Below, one piece after another: positions 33,301 through 42,859 of a stretch of DNA of 64,000 nt. A program made the position numbers and the translations under genes. Each line of letters starts with the position of its first letter. Within the stretch, counting starts at the first letter, position 1. The DNA lies in assembly GCA_000711775.1 (NCBI GenBank), contig ARYC01001911.1, positions 1 through 64,000 of the forward strand, in the 5' to 3' direction. The notes below the pieces were generated by a model. That model did not search any database. It was not told where the DNA came from and was given only the letters and a program-made list of their open reading frames with translations. Source of the DNA: Oxytricha trifallax. Its lineage: Eukaryota > Ciliophora > Spirotrichea > Sporadotrichida > Oxytrichidae.

Positions 33301-33604
33301 GAGGTCCTCCAAATATTATTCAAACCTTATTAGGAGTTAAATTTTCAGGTCATAACTTCTTTAAGAGCATTTTAATTTACTAAAATGTAAAATATACTCA
33401 AAAAATATGTCAACTTACTGCTTTTAAGAATGATCTAATTTGCCTACCTCTGAGCAAAGATTTGTTCAGAGTGTGTACTACTCTACTGTTACAGTTTATC
33501 CAGGTATATTTTATCATTATTATAATAAATATATCAACAAACTAAAATTAACTCTTACCTTTTAAGAATAGCGGCATTACTTGGATAAAGTCAATAAAAA
33601 TTTT

Positions 33605-34445
33605 GGGGGGGGGGTCTAAGTCGGTGCAAAAATTTTTTCAAAATCCTAAGTCGGTGCAAAATTTTTTTTCTCAAAAACATCAAAATCCCTAAGTCGGTGC
33701 ATGATCAATTTTTGACATTATTGATATATTTTTTCATCCTACTCCACATAAAAAGTATCATTATTAACTAAATTTTATGTCTCAGCGTCTGAATCGAACT
33801 CCTTCATGAAATTACGATCATAGGACACTTATAATATTATTACAAAAATTTTTTTTTTCTCTGTGGCAGATATTTGTTTAAGTAAAATAATAAAATATTA
33901 TTTCATATTTTAATATATAATTAGTCAGTAAGCAACAAAATTGGGGATTAAGAACATTTTAATTATTCGCTAAACTAAATGTAGTCTGAAATTGAAATTT
34001 CGTACACATTGATTAGTGTATTAAAAAAATAATTAATTGAGTCTATGGTTTTATATTAATTTCAGACTACATTTAGTTTAGCGAATAATTAAAATGTTCT
34101 TAATCCCCAATTTTGTTGCTAACTGACTAATTATATATTAAAATATGAAATAATATTTTATTATTTTACTTAAACAAATATCTGCCACAGAGAAAAAAAA
34201 TATTTTTGTAATAATATTATAAGTGTCCTATGATCGTAATTTCATGAAGGAGTTCGATTCAGACGCTGAGACATAAAATTTAGTTAATAATGATACTTTT
34301 TATGTGGAGTAGGATGAAAAAATATATCAATAATGTCAAAAATTGATCATGCACCGACTTAGGGATTTTGATGTTTTTGAGAAAAAAAATTTTGCACCGA
34401 CTTAGGATTTTGAAAAAATTTTTGCACCGACTTAGACCCCCCCCC
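33605..34445. mobile_element. Palindromic G-run element, 841 bp, 8-bp TSD AAAATTTT
   Basis: Ten G at the left tip and nine C at the right. CTAAGTCGGTGCA is repeated three times at each end. Arms of about 400 bp are complementary with few mismatches around a centre near 34,025. Flanked by AAAATTTT (33,597-33,604; 34,446-34,453). TBE-2 has the uninterrupted target at about 50,430-50,450, AATAAAAATTTTCATTCC on the TBE-1 strand, with one AAAATTTT. The insertion and its target size are therefore shown directly. Confidence 0.95.
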
Positions 34446-34454
34446 AAAATTTTC

Positions 34455-35453
34455 ATTCCAGCAACGAAGAAAAGTAGAGAACAGAGATGATTATACTCAG
34501 TGGGCGCCTACTTATGATAACTTTGACCAGTCTAGCATTGGGATTTAAATATAAGTTAAATAAGAAGTCATCATAAAAGCTGCGCAAATTTAGGAGGAGG
34601 TTAAACAACCCGCCTTTGAATTAAATTTTACCAATAAAAATTTGACAATAGATGCAAAAAATGCAATAAAGTTTTCCTCAACAAGTCAACTTACGAGAGA
34701 CATTGGAAAGATTTACATAACGATATGCCTAGGCTATATCTCATGTATTAAAAGAATGATGGCAAGAATATTTGTAAGTTCTGTGAGAAGCCATATTCTC
34801 ATACAAGAAACCTAAAAGTGCACTTTAAGAAAAGCACAATAAAAGATTTGTGCTTATCCACGAGCCTACAGGAAAAAAATTCCTATAAAAAAAGAAGATC
34901 AAGAAGTACTGCCGAGTCTCTTATATTAGAGGTATAGAAGTAAATCAAAATGAAGTAAGCAGTCAAAAACTTTCCTGTCTCGATGAAGATTCCGATCTTT
35001 AAAATTATTGACATTGATACTTGTCTTGAAAGCTACCTAACTGTAGATGATAAAATAGAGAAGAGAGTTATCAAAGATGACTAATACGCTTACAAAATAT
35101 ATCCTTTCAATGTTAAGTTCTAAATAGAATTTTCTAATTAGTATTACGCACTTAAATAAGCAAAATTTAAAAGTGCAAGGTATATTATTTAGTTTGATGG
35201 CATTTACTTGGTAAAGATCATTTTGCATTTAGGCATCCCTTCCTTGAAATTATTTACTGAGAGTTTTAATCTGACAAAAGATGCCAAATGTAAATTGGCT
35301 AGATTTTACAGCAAATAATTGAGGGTACTGAAGAGCTTCACAAGCTTGCCTTCGTTCATAGAGACTCAAAGTTTGAAAATATAATGATTGACTTTCAATA
35401 TCAAAGAGTCTATATTATTGATATAACAGAGTTTGAAGAGTGTAAACATTTGT
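34455..35453 (+). CDS. TBE-1 zinc-finger/protein-kinase protein (57-kDa-type ORF), 5' part
   Basis: Two C2H2 zinc fingers by comparison with TBE-2: CNKVFLNKSTYERHW-type near 34,660 and CKFCEKPYSHTRNLKVHFKK near 34,780. The kinase N-lobe region follows (IDIDTCLESYLTVDDKIEKR, YAYKIYPFNVKF) and the catalytic loop LHKLAFVHRDSKFENIMIDF near 35,340-35,400, with DIT where kinases have DFG. TBE-3 is inserted at 35,457, directly after this; the C-lobe resumes at 41,602 (NVRETPGYFPEREDWRDQDI) and runs to about 41,950. This pairing of zinc fingers and kinase is a known TBE feature. The fingers may bind the inverted repeats; the kinase role is not known. Confidence 0.8.
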
Positions 35454-35594
35454 AATCAAAACCCCAAAACTCCTTAGTGAGGTTTAAAAGTGCTTTGATT
35501 TGTAGGGTATAGTTGGGGTCTTATTGGGGTTAGTAGTGAAATTAGAACAATTTGCAAAACTATAAAGAGAAATTAGCGAAATTTATGATATATT

Positions 35595-37170
35595 TATGAT
35601 GAGTAATATTTAGATTTATTTCTTAAGCTTAGGTATGGTACAAGTAATAATATACACTTAGTTAAACCAGTAATAAATTATGCAGCTATAGCAATGCTCC
35701 TGTGCAAGAGTGCCTCAACAGTTAGGTATCATTGCTTGCTAGCTTTTTAGCATTATAACTCAGGCACTTGAAAGCATCCTGCAAGAAAATAAAATTTCTC
35801 ACAGCATCATATTGACTAAATCTGCTACTCGAAGACTTTAAAGTATTTGTCACTTTCCATTCGACTAGCTGTGATGTTTCATCGCAAGTTTCCTGACATG
35901 CGTATCTGTCCTTAAACTATAGCCAACATTTATAGAAGAAATGGTATTACCTAAAAGACTTAGCTAAAATATGTAAATTTTGGTGAATAAATTGATTAAT
36001 CAAGATTCCACATTTTTAATAATAAATATTAAAATAAATTTAAAATTTTAGGTACTCTACCGCAGATTTTTATGCTTAAACCTGTTTTGTGGTAGAGTAC
36101 CTTAATTATATAATTAAATTAAAAATAAAATAAATAAATGTAGCATTACTTTTTATAAAGAATGAATAATACATTTTATTTAAATATTAGATGAATAAAT
36201 ATAAATGCTTGTAATTATTTTAATAATTATCATTTTAAGTTTTAACTTTTTTATATTGTATTTTTATGTTTTAATTTATTTATTATAAATTACACTTCAA
36301 TTAAATGCATTCTTTATAAAAAGTAATGCTACATTTATTTATTTTATTTTTAATTTAATTATATAATTAAGGTACTCTTCCACAAAACAGGTTTAAGCAT
36401 AAAAATCTGCAGTAGAGTACCTAAAAATATATATTTATTTTAATAGTTATTATTAAACATGTGGAATCTTGATTAATCAATTTATTCACCAATATTTTCA
36501 TATTTTAGCGAACTGTCAACAGAGTGAAGAGAGTGATTGATTTTACAGTGCAATTTTATAGTAATAATTTAAATTATATATGATTAAATGCAGACGGCTA
36601 TTGACAATAACATCAATCTCATACACGCTGATGAAGCTGTATTCACCTTCTACACTTTTATTAATAAGTTTTGGTTCAAGAAATATGATAATATAGACGT
36701 GTATGACTAAAAAGTAAAGGTAGTCACCCATGCAATTTTACTGGTAGAAGTGAAGATTCAGACTTGGAGAGTTATGTCATTCACCCTTGCTCTATAAAGC
36801 GAGAGTAGTATATAGAGTTTCTTCATAAGCTCAGAGAGAAGTATAGTAATCAAGAGATCATCCTGTTTGTTGATAACCTATCATTTCATAAGACTAAGGA
36901 GTCTAAGAAAGCTTATAAAAACCTAAACATAACTACTGTTTAAAACGTTCCTTATGGCCCTTAATTTAATGGATTGAATACTACTGGAGTTAAATCAAGA
37001 CTCAGTTTATGAAGCTGTTGCTGCATCAACTTATTCATGACTTGCCCATCGATACAGTAGACTTGATTCAAAGCAGTTGTAAGAGAGTGAGTGTAGAAAA
37101 GAGAACAATTTGTGCGAGAGAGGGAAGAATGAATGTTTATAAATAAGTCTTAGATCTAAACGAATGAATA
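35595..37170 (+). CDS. TBE-3 transposase (DDE), interrupted by a MITE
   Basis: N-terminal helix-turn-helix region YLDLFLKLRYGTSNNIHLVK, YAAIAMLLCKSASTVRYHCL, then IRLAVMFHRKFPDMRICPQT and IYRRNGI. After the MITE: NRVKRVIDF, MQTAIDNNINLIHADEAVFT with the first catalytic Asp, and IILFVDNLSFHKTKESKKAY with the second. The third motif reads VPYGPQFNGLNTTG, where TBE-1 has NRIELYW, so the catalytic Glu is lost. The C-terminus is CAREGRMNVYKQVLDLNE. Two or three frame changes. Confidence 0.8.
35960..36509. mobile_element. Hairpin-bearing MITE (family X), copy 2
   Basis: Same family as 31,644-32,200: TTAGCTAAAATATG ends, hairpins GGTACTCTACCGCA...GTGGTAGAGTACC at 36,053-36,102 and 36,369-36,421. 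Inserted in the middle of the TBE-3 transposase, a different position from copy 1 in TBE-1, so the two insertions are independent. Confidence 0.85.
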
Positions 37171-37179
37171 TATTCACAT

Positions 37180-37470
37180 ATTTAAATGGCCTATAAAGGG
37201 GTTTGGCTTCTCTTATTTTTCTTCCTCTTACGGCTTGCTTGGGCCTATGTTTCTTCTGTTAGTTCCAACTCCTGCATCTATGTTGATTTCATCTGGTTTT
37301 TAGACATCTTTAATTAGCCTTGCTCACTTCATATATTGTCTGTGACTTTCTCTTTCTCTCTGAACCTTTGCATGTTCTTTCATTAGGAATATACCAGTTC
37401 CAAATTTCCCTATAAAGTTATGAATCAATGCTTACTAGAGAAGTAAGGATGTTCCTAAGCTCAGAGAGGC
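37180..37470 (-). CDS. TBE-3 22-kDa-type ORF, C-terminal fragment
   Basis: Minus strand: KEHAKVQREKESHRQYMKQA, then VQKPDEINIDAGVGTNRRNI, matching the basic tail in TBE-1 (LQKPDEVNNDARAGANRRNI). The remainder of the gene toward higher coordinates is missing; MITE Y and the helicase element occupy that place. Confidence 0.65.
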
Positions 37471-37484
37471 AGTCTCGCTTATTA

Positions 37485-37900
37485 TTGTAGGAATACATTC
37501 GATTTGGGAAAATTAATTAAAATTAAAATGGATTAATTATTAATTACCTTCAGTTATGTTTTTGGAAAATGTCTCCAAACCCTAACAATATTATACTCTC
37601 TGGACAGCGCATTAAAAATGAGACGGTGGTTGTTATTGCTATAATGATTTTATCTCATCGCCCAAGCGAGAAAAACCCATTAAACTATTTTTGGGAGTTA
37701 GCTCAAAATCAAAATATCTCGCTTCCTGGGATGATTCAGGAATTTTGGCAATAATAAAGTCCAGCTAAAATTGCGGGATCTACCGTAGAATCCATTTATT
37801 TTAGAATTTTAAGTCACATTGGTTTTGATAACTGCCATGATTTTAATATTTAATTAATTTAATTTAAATTCATTTTCCCAAATCGAATGTATTCCTACAA
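37485..37900. mobile_element. TA-flanked MITE (family Y), copy 2
   Basis: Ends TTGTAGGAATACATTCGATT and its inverse, between TA dinucleotides. It shares AAAGTCCAGCTAA and the outer 70 bp with copy 1 at 27,804. The centre is less symmetric than in copy 1 and holds a 61-codon frame (37,569-37,754) that copy 1 lacks, so I treat that frame as accidental. Confidence 0.85.
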
Positions 37901-37902
37901 TA

Positions 37903-39841
37903 TACTAAAATAGAATTGAAATGGGAAAATTGATAAATAAAAATATAACTGTTATACTTATTAATTATAACTGCCTCTAATTAGGAGTGCTCTAAAATCT
38001 AATTTGATTATTAGTAAATTGATTTTAAAGTTATTAAGACCAAATTAATAATTAAAAATATATAATTAATAAACTGTGCAAAGTGTGCAAAAATATAATC
38101 ATTTAAATACGTTTGATTATTTGCACAATCACTCATACTTTATTAAATATATATAAAAATTATTTAAAATGGCAATCTTTCATTGTTTATCTGCCTATGT
38201 GACTCTTGTGCTCATCCTGTTGTTACCCTGATCTTCTTCTTAATCGTTGTCATTTGTGTTCTCGGTCCAGGCGCTTTCTTCATCAGATCTGTCTAAGAGA
38301 TAGTTTGCCAGTGATACAGCATTGAAGGGGAACTCTAGTTTACCTGATGCCTTCCACCTTAGGCGATACTGTGATGCATCTCCTCTCGAAGCAATCTCTT
38401 TCATCGGGTGTAATTCTGTTCCATGGGAGATCGTTTGTAGTAATGATTGTACAGCAGTCTTTGTAAAGTATCGCTGTCTCCCAAATTTGATGTCTACTGG
38501 ATAACCACTAGCAACTTCTTCATGGCTGGTATATTGTGCTTATTGAAGAGTCTCTCTATATTCATCTTGTCCATCAGTAATACTTGGGGTTCTTTGTCGA
38601 GATATCTTCCCTCGACATGGAGATGAGTGGGGCCAGGAATCAACTCATCGCAGATATAGATTTTATCAATCATTTTGAGAATGGTGCTCTTGCCGGTGTT
38701 TGCTGCACCATGAAGCAAGACGCAGTGGATCTTCTTATCTTCTTTTTTTAATTAGCACTTAGTAAATGGCGTCTGCGATATCAAAGTATCCAAGATCTTT
38801 TAACACTGTGTCTGTTAGCTTTAAATAATCTTTGATCACATACTTATACTTTTTGACAAAATCTCCAAATTGCTGTCTTATTGATATTCTTGTTTTAGTG
38901 ACTACGCCCAACTGCCTCAATACCTTGTGAGTGCTATTAAACTTTTGCTATTCTTGACAAATAAATGTGAGGGTATCAGGGTCGTTCAAGTTTTTGTAGA
39001 GATACTGCTTAAAAGTCATCGAGCCGTTGGCAATGTTTTCAGCCAGGAATTATTTCAAAAATTATTTTGAAGTTCTCTTTTGAGGACCTGCTTCATTTCT
39101 TCAAGAGCTACTAGTGCCGCTGATTTCCCATACTCAATCTGCATTTCTTCAGCATTACCGTTGAAATGTTTGAGATTCTTGTACAGTATGAACAACTCTT
39201 AGGAAGTTTTTACTTTGATTTCTGTCATTTGAAGACCCATCTTTTGAAACAATTAGCATCACCCTCTTTTCTTGATTTTGAAGTATTCTCTGTAAATACC
39301 TACAGAGTCTCTAGAGACTTTTATATGAATGATAGTACTTTTGCTAGACATATCTTCAAAGGCATTGAGTTCAATGATGGTTGGCTAGTTCTTTTAGAGC
39401 TTGATAAAAAGCTATTGAATGATTTCCATTTTTACAGAGCCGGTTATCTTGAGGTAGAAATCAAGTCTGTAGTTATATTTTTATGATTTTGACATTTGAA
39501 ACTTCTTTTCTTCTCAATGTCTTTTAAATCTGAAACTTTTCAGTCATTTCGATATTCAGTTAAACCATTAGCCATTTTAAATATAATTATTATATATTTA
39601 ATAAAGTATGAGTGATTGTGCAAATAATCAAACGCATTTAAATGATTATATTTTTGCACACTTTGCACAATTTATTAATTATATATTTTTAATTATTAAT
39701 TTGGTCTTAATAACTTTAAAATCAATTTACTAATAATCAAATTAGATTTTAGAGCACTCCTAATTAGAGGCAGTTATAATTAATAAGTATAACAGTTATA
39801 TTTTTATTTATCAATTTTCCCATTTCAATTCTATTTTAGTA
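37903..39841 (-). mobile_element. Inverted-repeat element with a viral-type SF3 helicase (fossil)
   Basis: Terminal inverted repeats of about 270 bp (TACTAAAATAGAATTGAAAT inward to AAAATGGC). Between them is one minus-strand coding region of about 1.4 kb. It includes a Walker A of superfamily-3 type, LHGAANTGKSTILKM near 38,690, with matching downstream motifs. SF3 helicases of this form belong to Rep/NS1 proteins of small single-stranded DNA viruses (CRESS and parvovirus-like) and related mobile elements. I saw no capsid gene. It looks broken, with a small number of breaks. Its 37,903 tip touches MITE Y, and it lies inside TBE-3, so it entered after TBE-3. Confidence 0.7.
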
Positions 39842-40379
39842 ATAGAATCAGTCAAAATAGTGAAAAAATCGTGAATCTAATAATTCTTAAATTTAAAGAT
39901 ATATTTAATATACATACTTTAAACCATTCTCTAAATATTTATTAGAATTCTTCTGTTCTAAAACTAGAATATGATATTATTGTTAAATGAATAATCAAAA
40001 TTTAAATATTTTTGCTACTTGAGCCAAAAATTAATATTTATATTTTTAATTTAAATCTTTAAGTATTTTTATTTATAAAGAATAATAGAAATGAAATTTG
40101 TTTTTAATTTTCATTAAGTTTAATATATTAATAAATAAAACTATGAATAATTTTAAGCTATTTTTCTTACAAAAGTAACAAATCTTTAAGATAAAAATAT
40201 TTCAATGTTTAATATGTAATATTAAATAAAAATACTAATAGTGAATAAATTAACTTTTAAATTTATAGAAAAATAATTTGATAAATATTAAATATTTTAA
40301 AGTGAATGAACCAACCAGCAAATGATATGTATATTGAATGCTTATAAGAGAGAGCAATATATATACCTGCATTAAATGC

Positions 40380-41480
40380 AGTCAAAATTAGCAGCTGTAT
40401 TGAGAACTATTTAAATATCGACGTCCCTAACAAGGTGAAACTTAAAGATGTTGATGAATTCGCTTACAAAGTATATCCATTCAAGTATCTCATTAAGAAC
40501 GAGCAATATTAATACATACTGAGAGAGGCTTAGAAAAGATAATGACAATTTATAATATGAATTCTAATTAAAAATGAAATCATAGAAAATGGAAATATGA
40601 CTGAGCAGAAAATGCCGTGTCAAACTTAAATTATAAGTTTAAAAAAACATATCTAAATTTTTTATTTTACAGGCGCTGGAGCTGAGAAAAAAGGTAAAGG
40701 AGTATTCAAATATGTAAGTGGTAATATTGAAAAACGAACATGGAAAGACAATGAAACTTCTTTTAGATTTACACTTTGTATATTGGCTTATTGTTTTCCA
40801 TTTATTATTTATCGAATTCTTAAAATCATCTATTTTACAAATTATTTTTCATAAATGCAAGAACTTAGCTAAGCTAGAAGGAGTTATAATTTGCCATTGA
40901 TTTATTGCATTAAGACTAAAGAAGTTTGAAATGACTCTTAGAGAGTATCTCTACCATAATAGATATCTTGATGATTTGAATAAGATACTCACAGAAATGA
41001 TTGAGGGTGTGAAAAAGCTCCATGACCTAGGGGTATGTTCATAGAGATTTGAAGCCAAAAAATGTAATGCTAAATCTCTGCCCTTTAGAAGGAGTATTCA
41101 TAGATTTCAACAGAGCAATAAGGCAAGTGATAGTGACTTTAGCAAAAGTTTTAGGCACTCCAAGATACTTCCCAATAAGAGAGAAGTGGACAAATAGCTC
41201 TTTTAATAGTATGTTTGGTTAGTAGCTGCAATTATGGAAAGTATGTCTTACTTTGGAACAAAACATGAGAAATAATCAATAAGTTTGGCTTCTAAACATA
41301 TTAAATAAGATGAAATCAGAAGTTAAGTTAAGAAGATAGTGTTTAGATGGTCATCGTAAAAGCTCCAGCATATCCTAGATAATTATTAGATGATATACTA
41401 AAACAACTACAGACTGCTAGATTCAAGGAGTATCACAAAGATAACCAGATAAAATTTGTTTGAATTATAAACACTAATAC
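40380..41480 (+). CDS. TBE-3 kinase ORF, zinc fingers missing
   Basis: Readable from KISSCIENYLNIDVPNKVKL, DEFAYKVYPFKYLIKN (equivalent to the TBE-1 segment before the kinase N-lobe). Then MTLREYLYHNRYLDDLNKIL and the catalytic loop YVHRDLKPKNVML, VFIDFNRA (DFG position reads DFN) and LGTPRYFPIREKW. This kinase keeps canonical HRDxKxxN residues better than TBE-1. An AT-rich gap near 40,560-40,680 and frame changes interrupt the N-lobe. The zinc-finger part is absent; the 39,842-40,380 spacer has no recognisable frame. Confidence 0.7.
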
Positions 41481-41601
41481 TCATTAAATATTCATTAAAT
41501 TCACATAAAACCTGCGTTTTCTCTGCTAACCTCAATAAGACCCCAACTATACACTACAAATCAAGCAATAATCCTCATTAAGGGGTTGGGGGTTTTTTAA
41601 T

Positions 41602-41955
41602 AAGAAATGTGAGAGAAACTCCAGGATATTTCCCCGAGAGAGAAGATTGGAGAGACTGAGATATTGCATGGGATAAAAGGGCATTAGCATCAATAATAAT
41701 AGAGAGCGACATGCCAAAGAACGATTACTTTATCTGCAAGAGTGAAAAAGATTAAAAGCAAAGAATAAAGCAACACTTAGATAAGTAAAAGGTTTCTGGT
41801 GGTCATAGAGATCTTGCATACCAAGCCATAATCAAACAAAGCTAAGATAATTAAGTTAAAATAAATACAATCAAAGAGCTGCTTAGGAAAATAAAATTAA
41901 TAGAACTGCCTCATGTTTCTAAGCTTATGTTTGTGTATAATATTTTATAAATTCG
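41602..41955 (+). CDS. TBE-1 kinase ORF, 3' part
   Basis: Continuation of the frame broken at 35,453. NVRETPGYFPEREDWRDQDI (activation-segment end), then IKQHLDKQKVSGGHRDLAYQ and IKELLRKIKLIELPHVSKL. It aligns with the TBE-2 kinase C-lobe (GYF/LDI-P, GGMRELSYSTIIKPS, LRKIKFRDLPH). Followed within 150 bp by the TBE-1 right inverted repeat. Confidence 0.75.
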
Positions 41956-42100
41956 CCTATTATACTCACTTAAATTGCTAATATTTTAATATTAAATCCC
42001 TACATAAAACCTATTAAAATCATAATAAAGTATGCACTATAGTCTGCTTTTATCAATAAAAACTCAATAAAACAACTTCAGATGTTTTAGGGTTTTGAAT

Positions 42101-42240
42101 AATGAGCAGTTTAGGCCGACTCTCCAGCTTAATTGTGTTTCCTGCTACAGAGTCAGTAGGTGAGCTTGAACTAGCCGGACAGTTTTTACCAGGTGGGCAA
42201 GTAATTAGAAAAATATTGAATATTTAAATAGAAGCATTCT
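42101..42240 (-). CDS. Cysteine-rich gene A, exon beside TBE-1
   Basis: Minus strand: CPPGKNCPASSSSPTDSVAG, the PPGxxC form of a Cys-rich repeat, then basic residues up to the AAT where TBE-1 is inserted. Continues in order with 30,563 on the other side of TBE-1. Confidence 0.6.
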
Positions 42241-42859
42241 TAAAAACAAAGTTTAGTACATAATTAAGCAATAATTTAAGCGCGCGCTTAGTGTAGTGGT
42301 TATCACATTGCGTAAAATGTGACTAGACTGTTCAAGAAATTATAAATAAAAGCAAAGTTATAACGTCGAAGTTTTATAATACCTTGATACTAGAGATTTA
42401 GGCCGAAGCATTTAATAATTAACAATTAAGAATTCTTAAAATTATTTTTATAAATATTGTTTTAATTGACGAGCTAAGTCTAAATATATTTCTTAGACTT
42501 ATCTAGTAAAAATAAATTAACTTTACTTTTTATCTATATTAAATTTTTATATTAATGCCTTAATATATTTTAAAAGAATAATATTTTTAGCCAATAATCA
42601 TAATTTAATTATACATTAAAAAAATTTAATTGGTTACTTTATAGATTAGATTATTTATGATTTTAGATCTTAAAATTGATTTGACTTTTTATAAAAACCA
42701 TAGTTCATAATTGATTTCTAATATTAATTTACTTATAATACTTTAACATGCATTACTATTTTAAAAATATTATGAATAAATAAAAGTTAAATATCCAAAT
42801 TTTTTTATATTTAATCATTCTTTAGAAAATCAAAGTAATTTCTCTAAATAGTCAAGTTT
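42241..42859. other. AT-rich segment inside gene A (intron or eliminated segment) with a tRNA-like piece
   Basis: Separates Cys-rich exons of gene A. About 620 bp with very high A+T and no frame, except for the tRNA-like stretch at 42,283-42,345. Size and composition fit an internal eliminated segment. Confidence 0.45.
42283..42345 (+). pseudogene. tRNA-derived remnant, Val-like
   Basis: GCGCGCTTAGTGTAGTGGTT begins like a tRNA 5' half, with A-box TGTAGTGGTTATCACAT as in eukaryotic tRNA-Val. A worn B-box (GACTGTTCAAGAA) comes about 30 bases later. The anticodon stem does not pair well and there is no 3' acceptor strand, so it is not a working tRNA. It could be the head of a SINE. Confidence 0.55.

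Larger units (their letters stand above)
35457..41598 (+). mobile_element. TBE-3: second TBE inserted in the TBE-1 kinase gene
   Basis: Left end CAAAACCCCAAAACTCC after AAT (35,454-35,456); right end GGGGTTGGGGGTTTTTT followed by AAT (41,599-41,601). About 130 bp of inverted repeat match each other (GATTTGTAGGGTATAGTTGG). TBE-2, intact at this point of the kinase gene, shows that the 6.1 kb is an insertion. It belongs to another subfamily from TBE-1 and TBE-2. Inside are MITE X copy 2, MITE Y copy 2 and a 1.9-kb SF3-helicase element; the part of the 22-kDa frame and zinc fingers expected between transposase and kinase is missing. Confidence 0.9.
30567..42097 (+). mobile_element. TBE-1: telomere-bearing element carrying nested insertions
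   Basis: Left end CATAGCCCCATAATCC (worn C4A4 repeat) after AAT at 30,564-30,566; right end GGGTTTTG followed by AAT at 42,098-42,100. The inverted repeats match each other and TBE-2 (TGATAAAAGTAGACTAT... TTAGTAATTTAAGTGAGTAT). Contents: transposase (+), basic 22-kDa-type frame (-), zinc-finger/kinase frame (+). This is the published TBE gene set. It contains a hairpin MITE (31,644-32,200), a palindromic element (33,605-34,445) and a whole TBE-3. Inserted in Cys-rich gene A. Confidence 0.9.

Noticed and set aside
37569-37754. 61-codon frame in MITE Y copy 2
   Set aside because: Copy 1 of the same element has no equivalent frame, so it is taken as accidental.
39166-39486. 106-codon plus-strand frame in the SF3 element
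   Set aside because: It is antisense to the helicase coding region and shows no domain; treated as a shadow.
42283-42345. Functional tRNA gene
   Set aside because: Only the 5' half and a worn B-box are present; the anticodon stem and acceptor stem do not pair.
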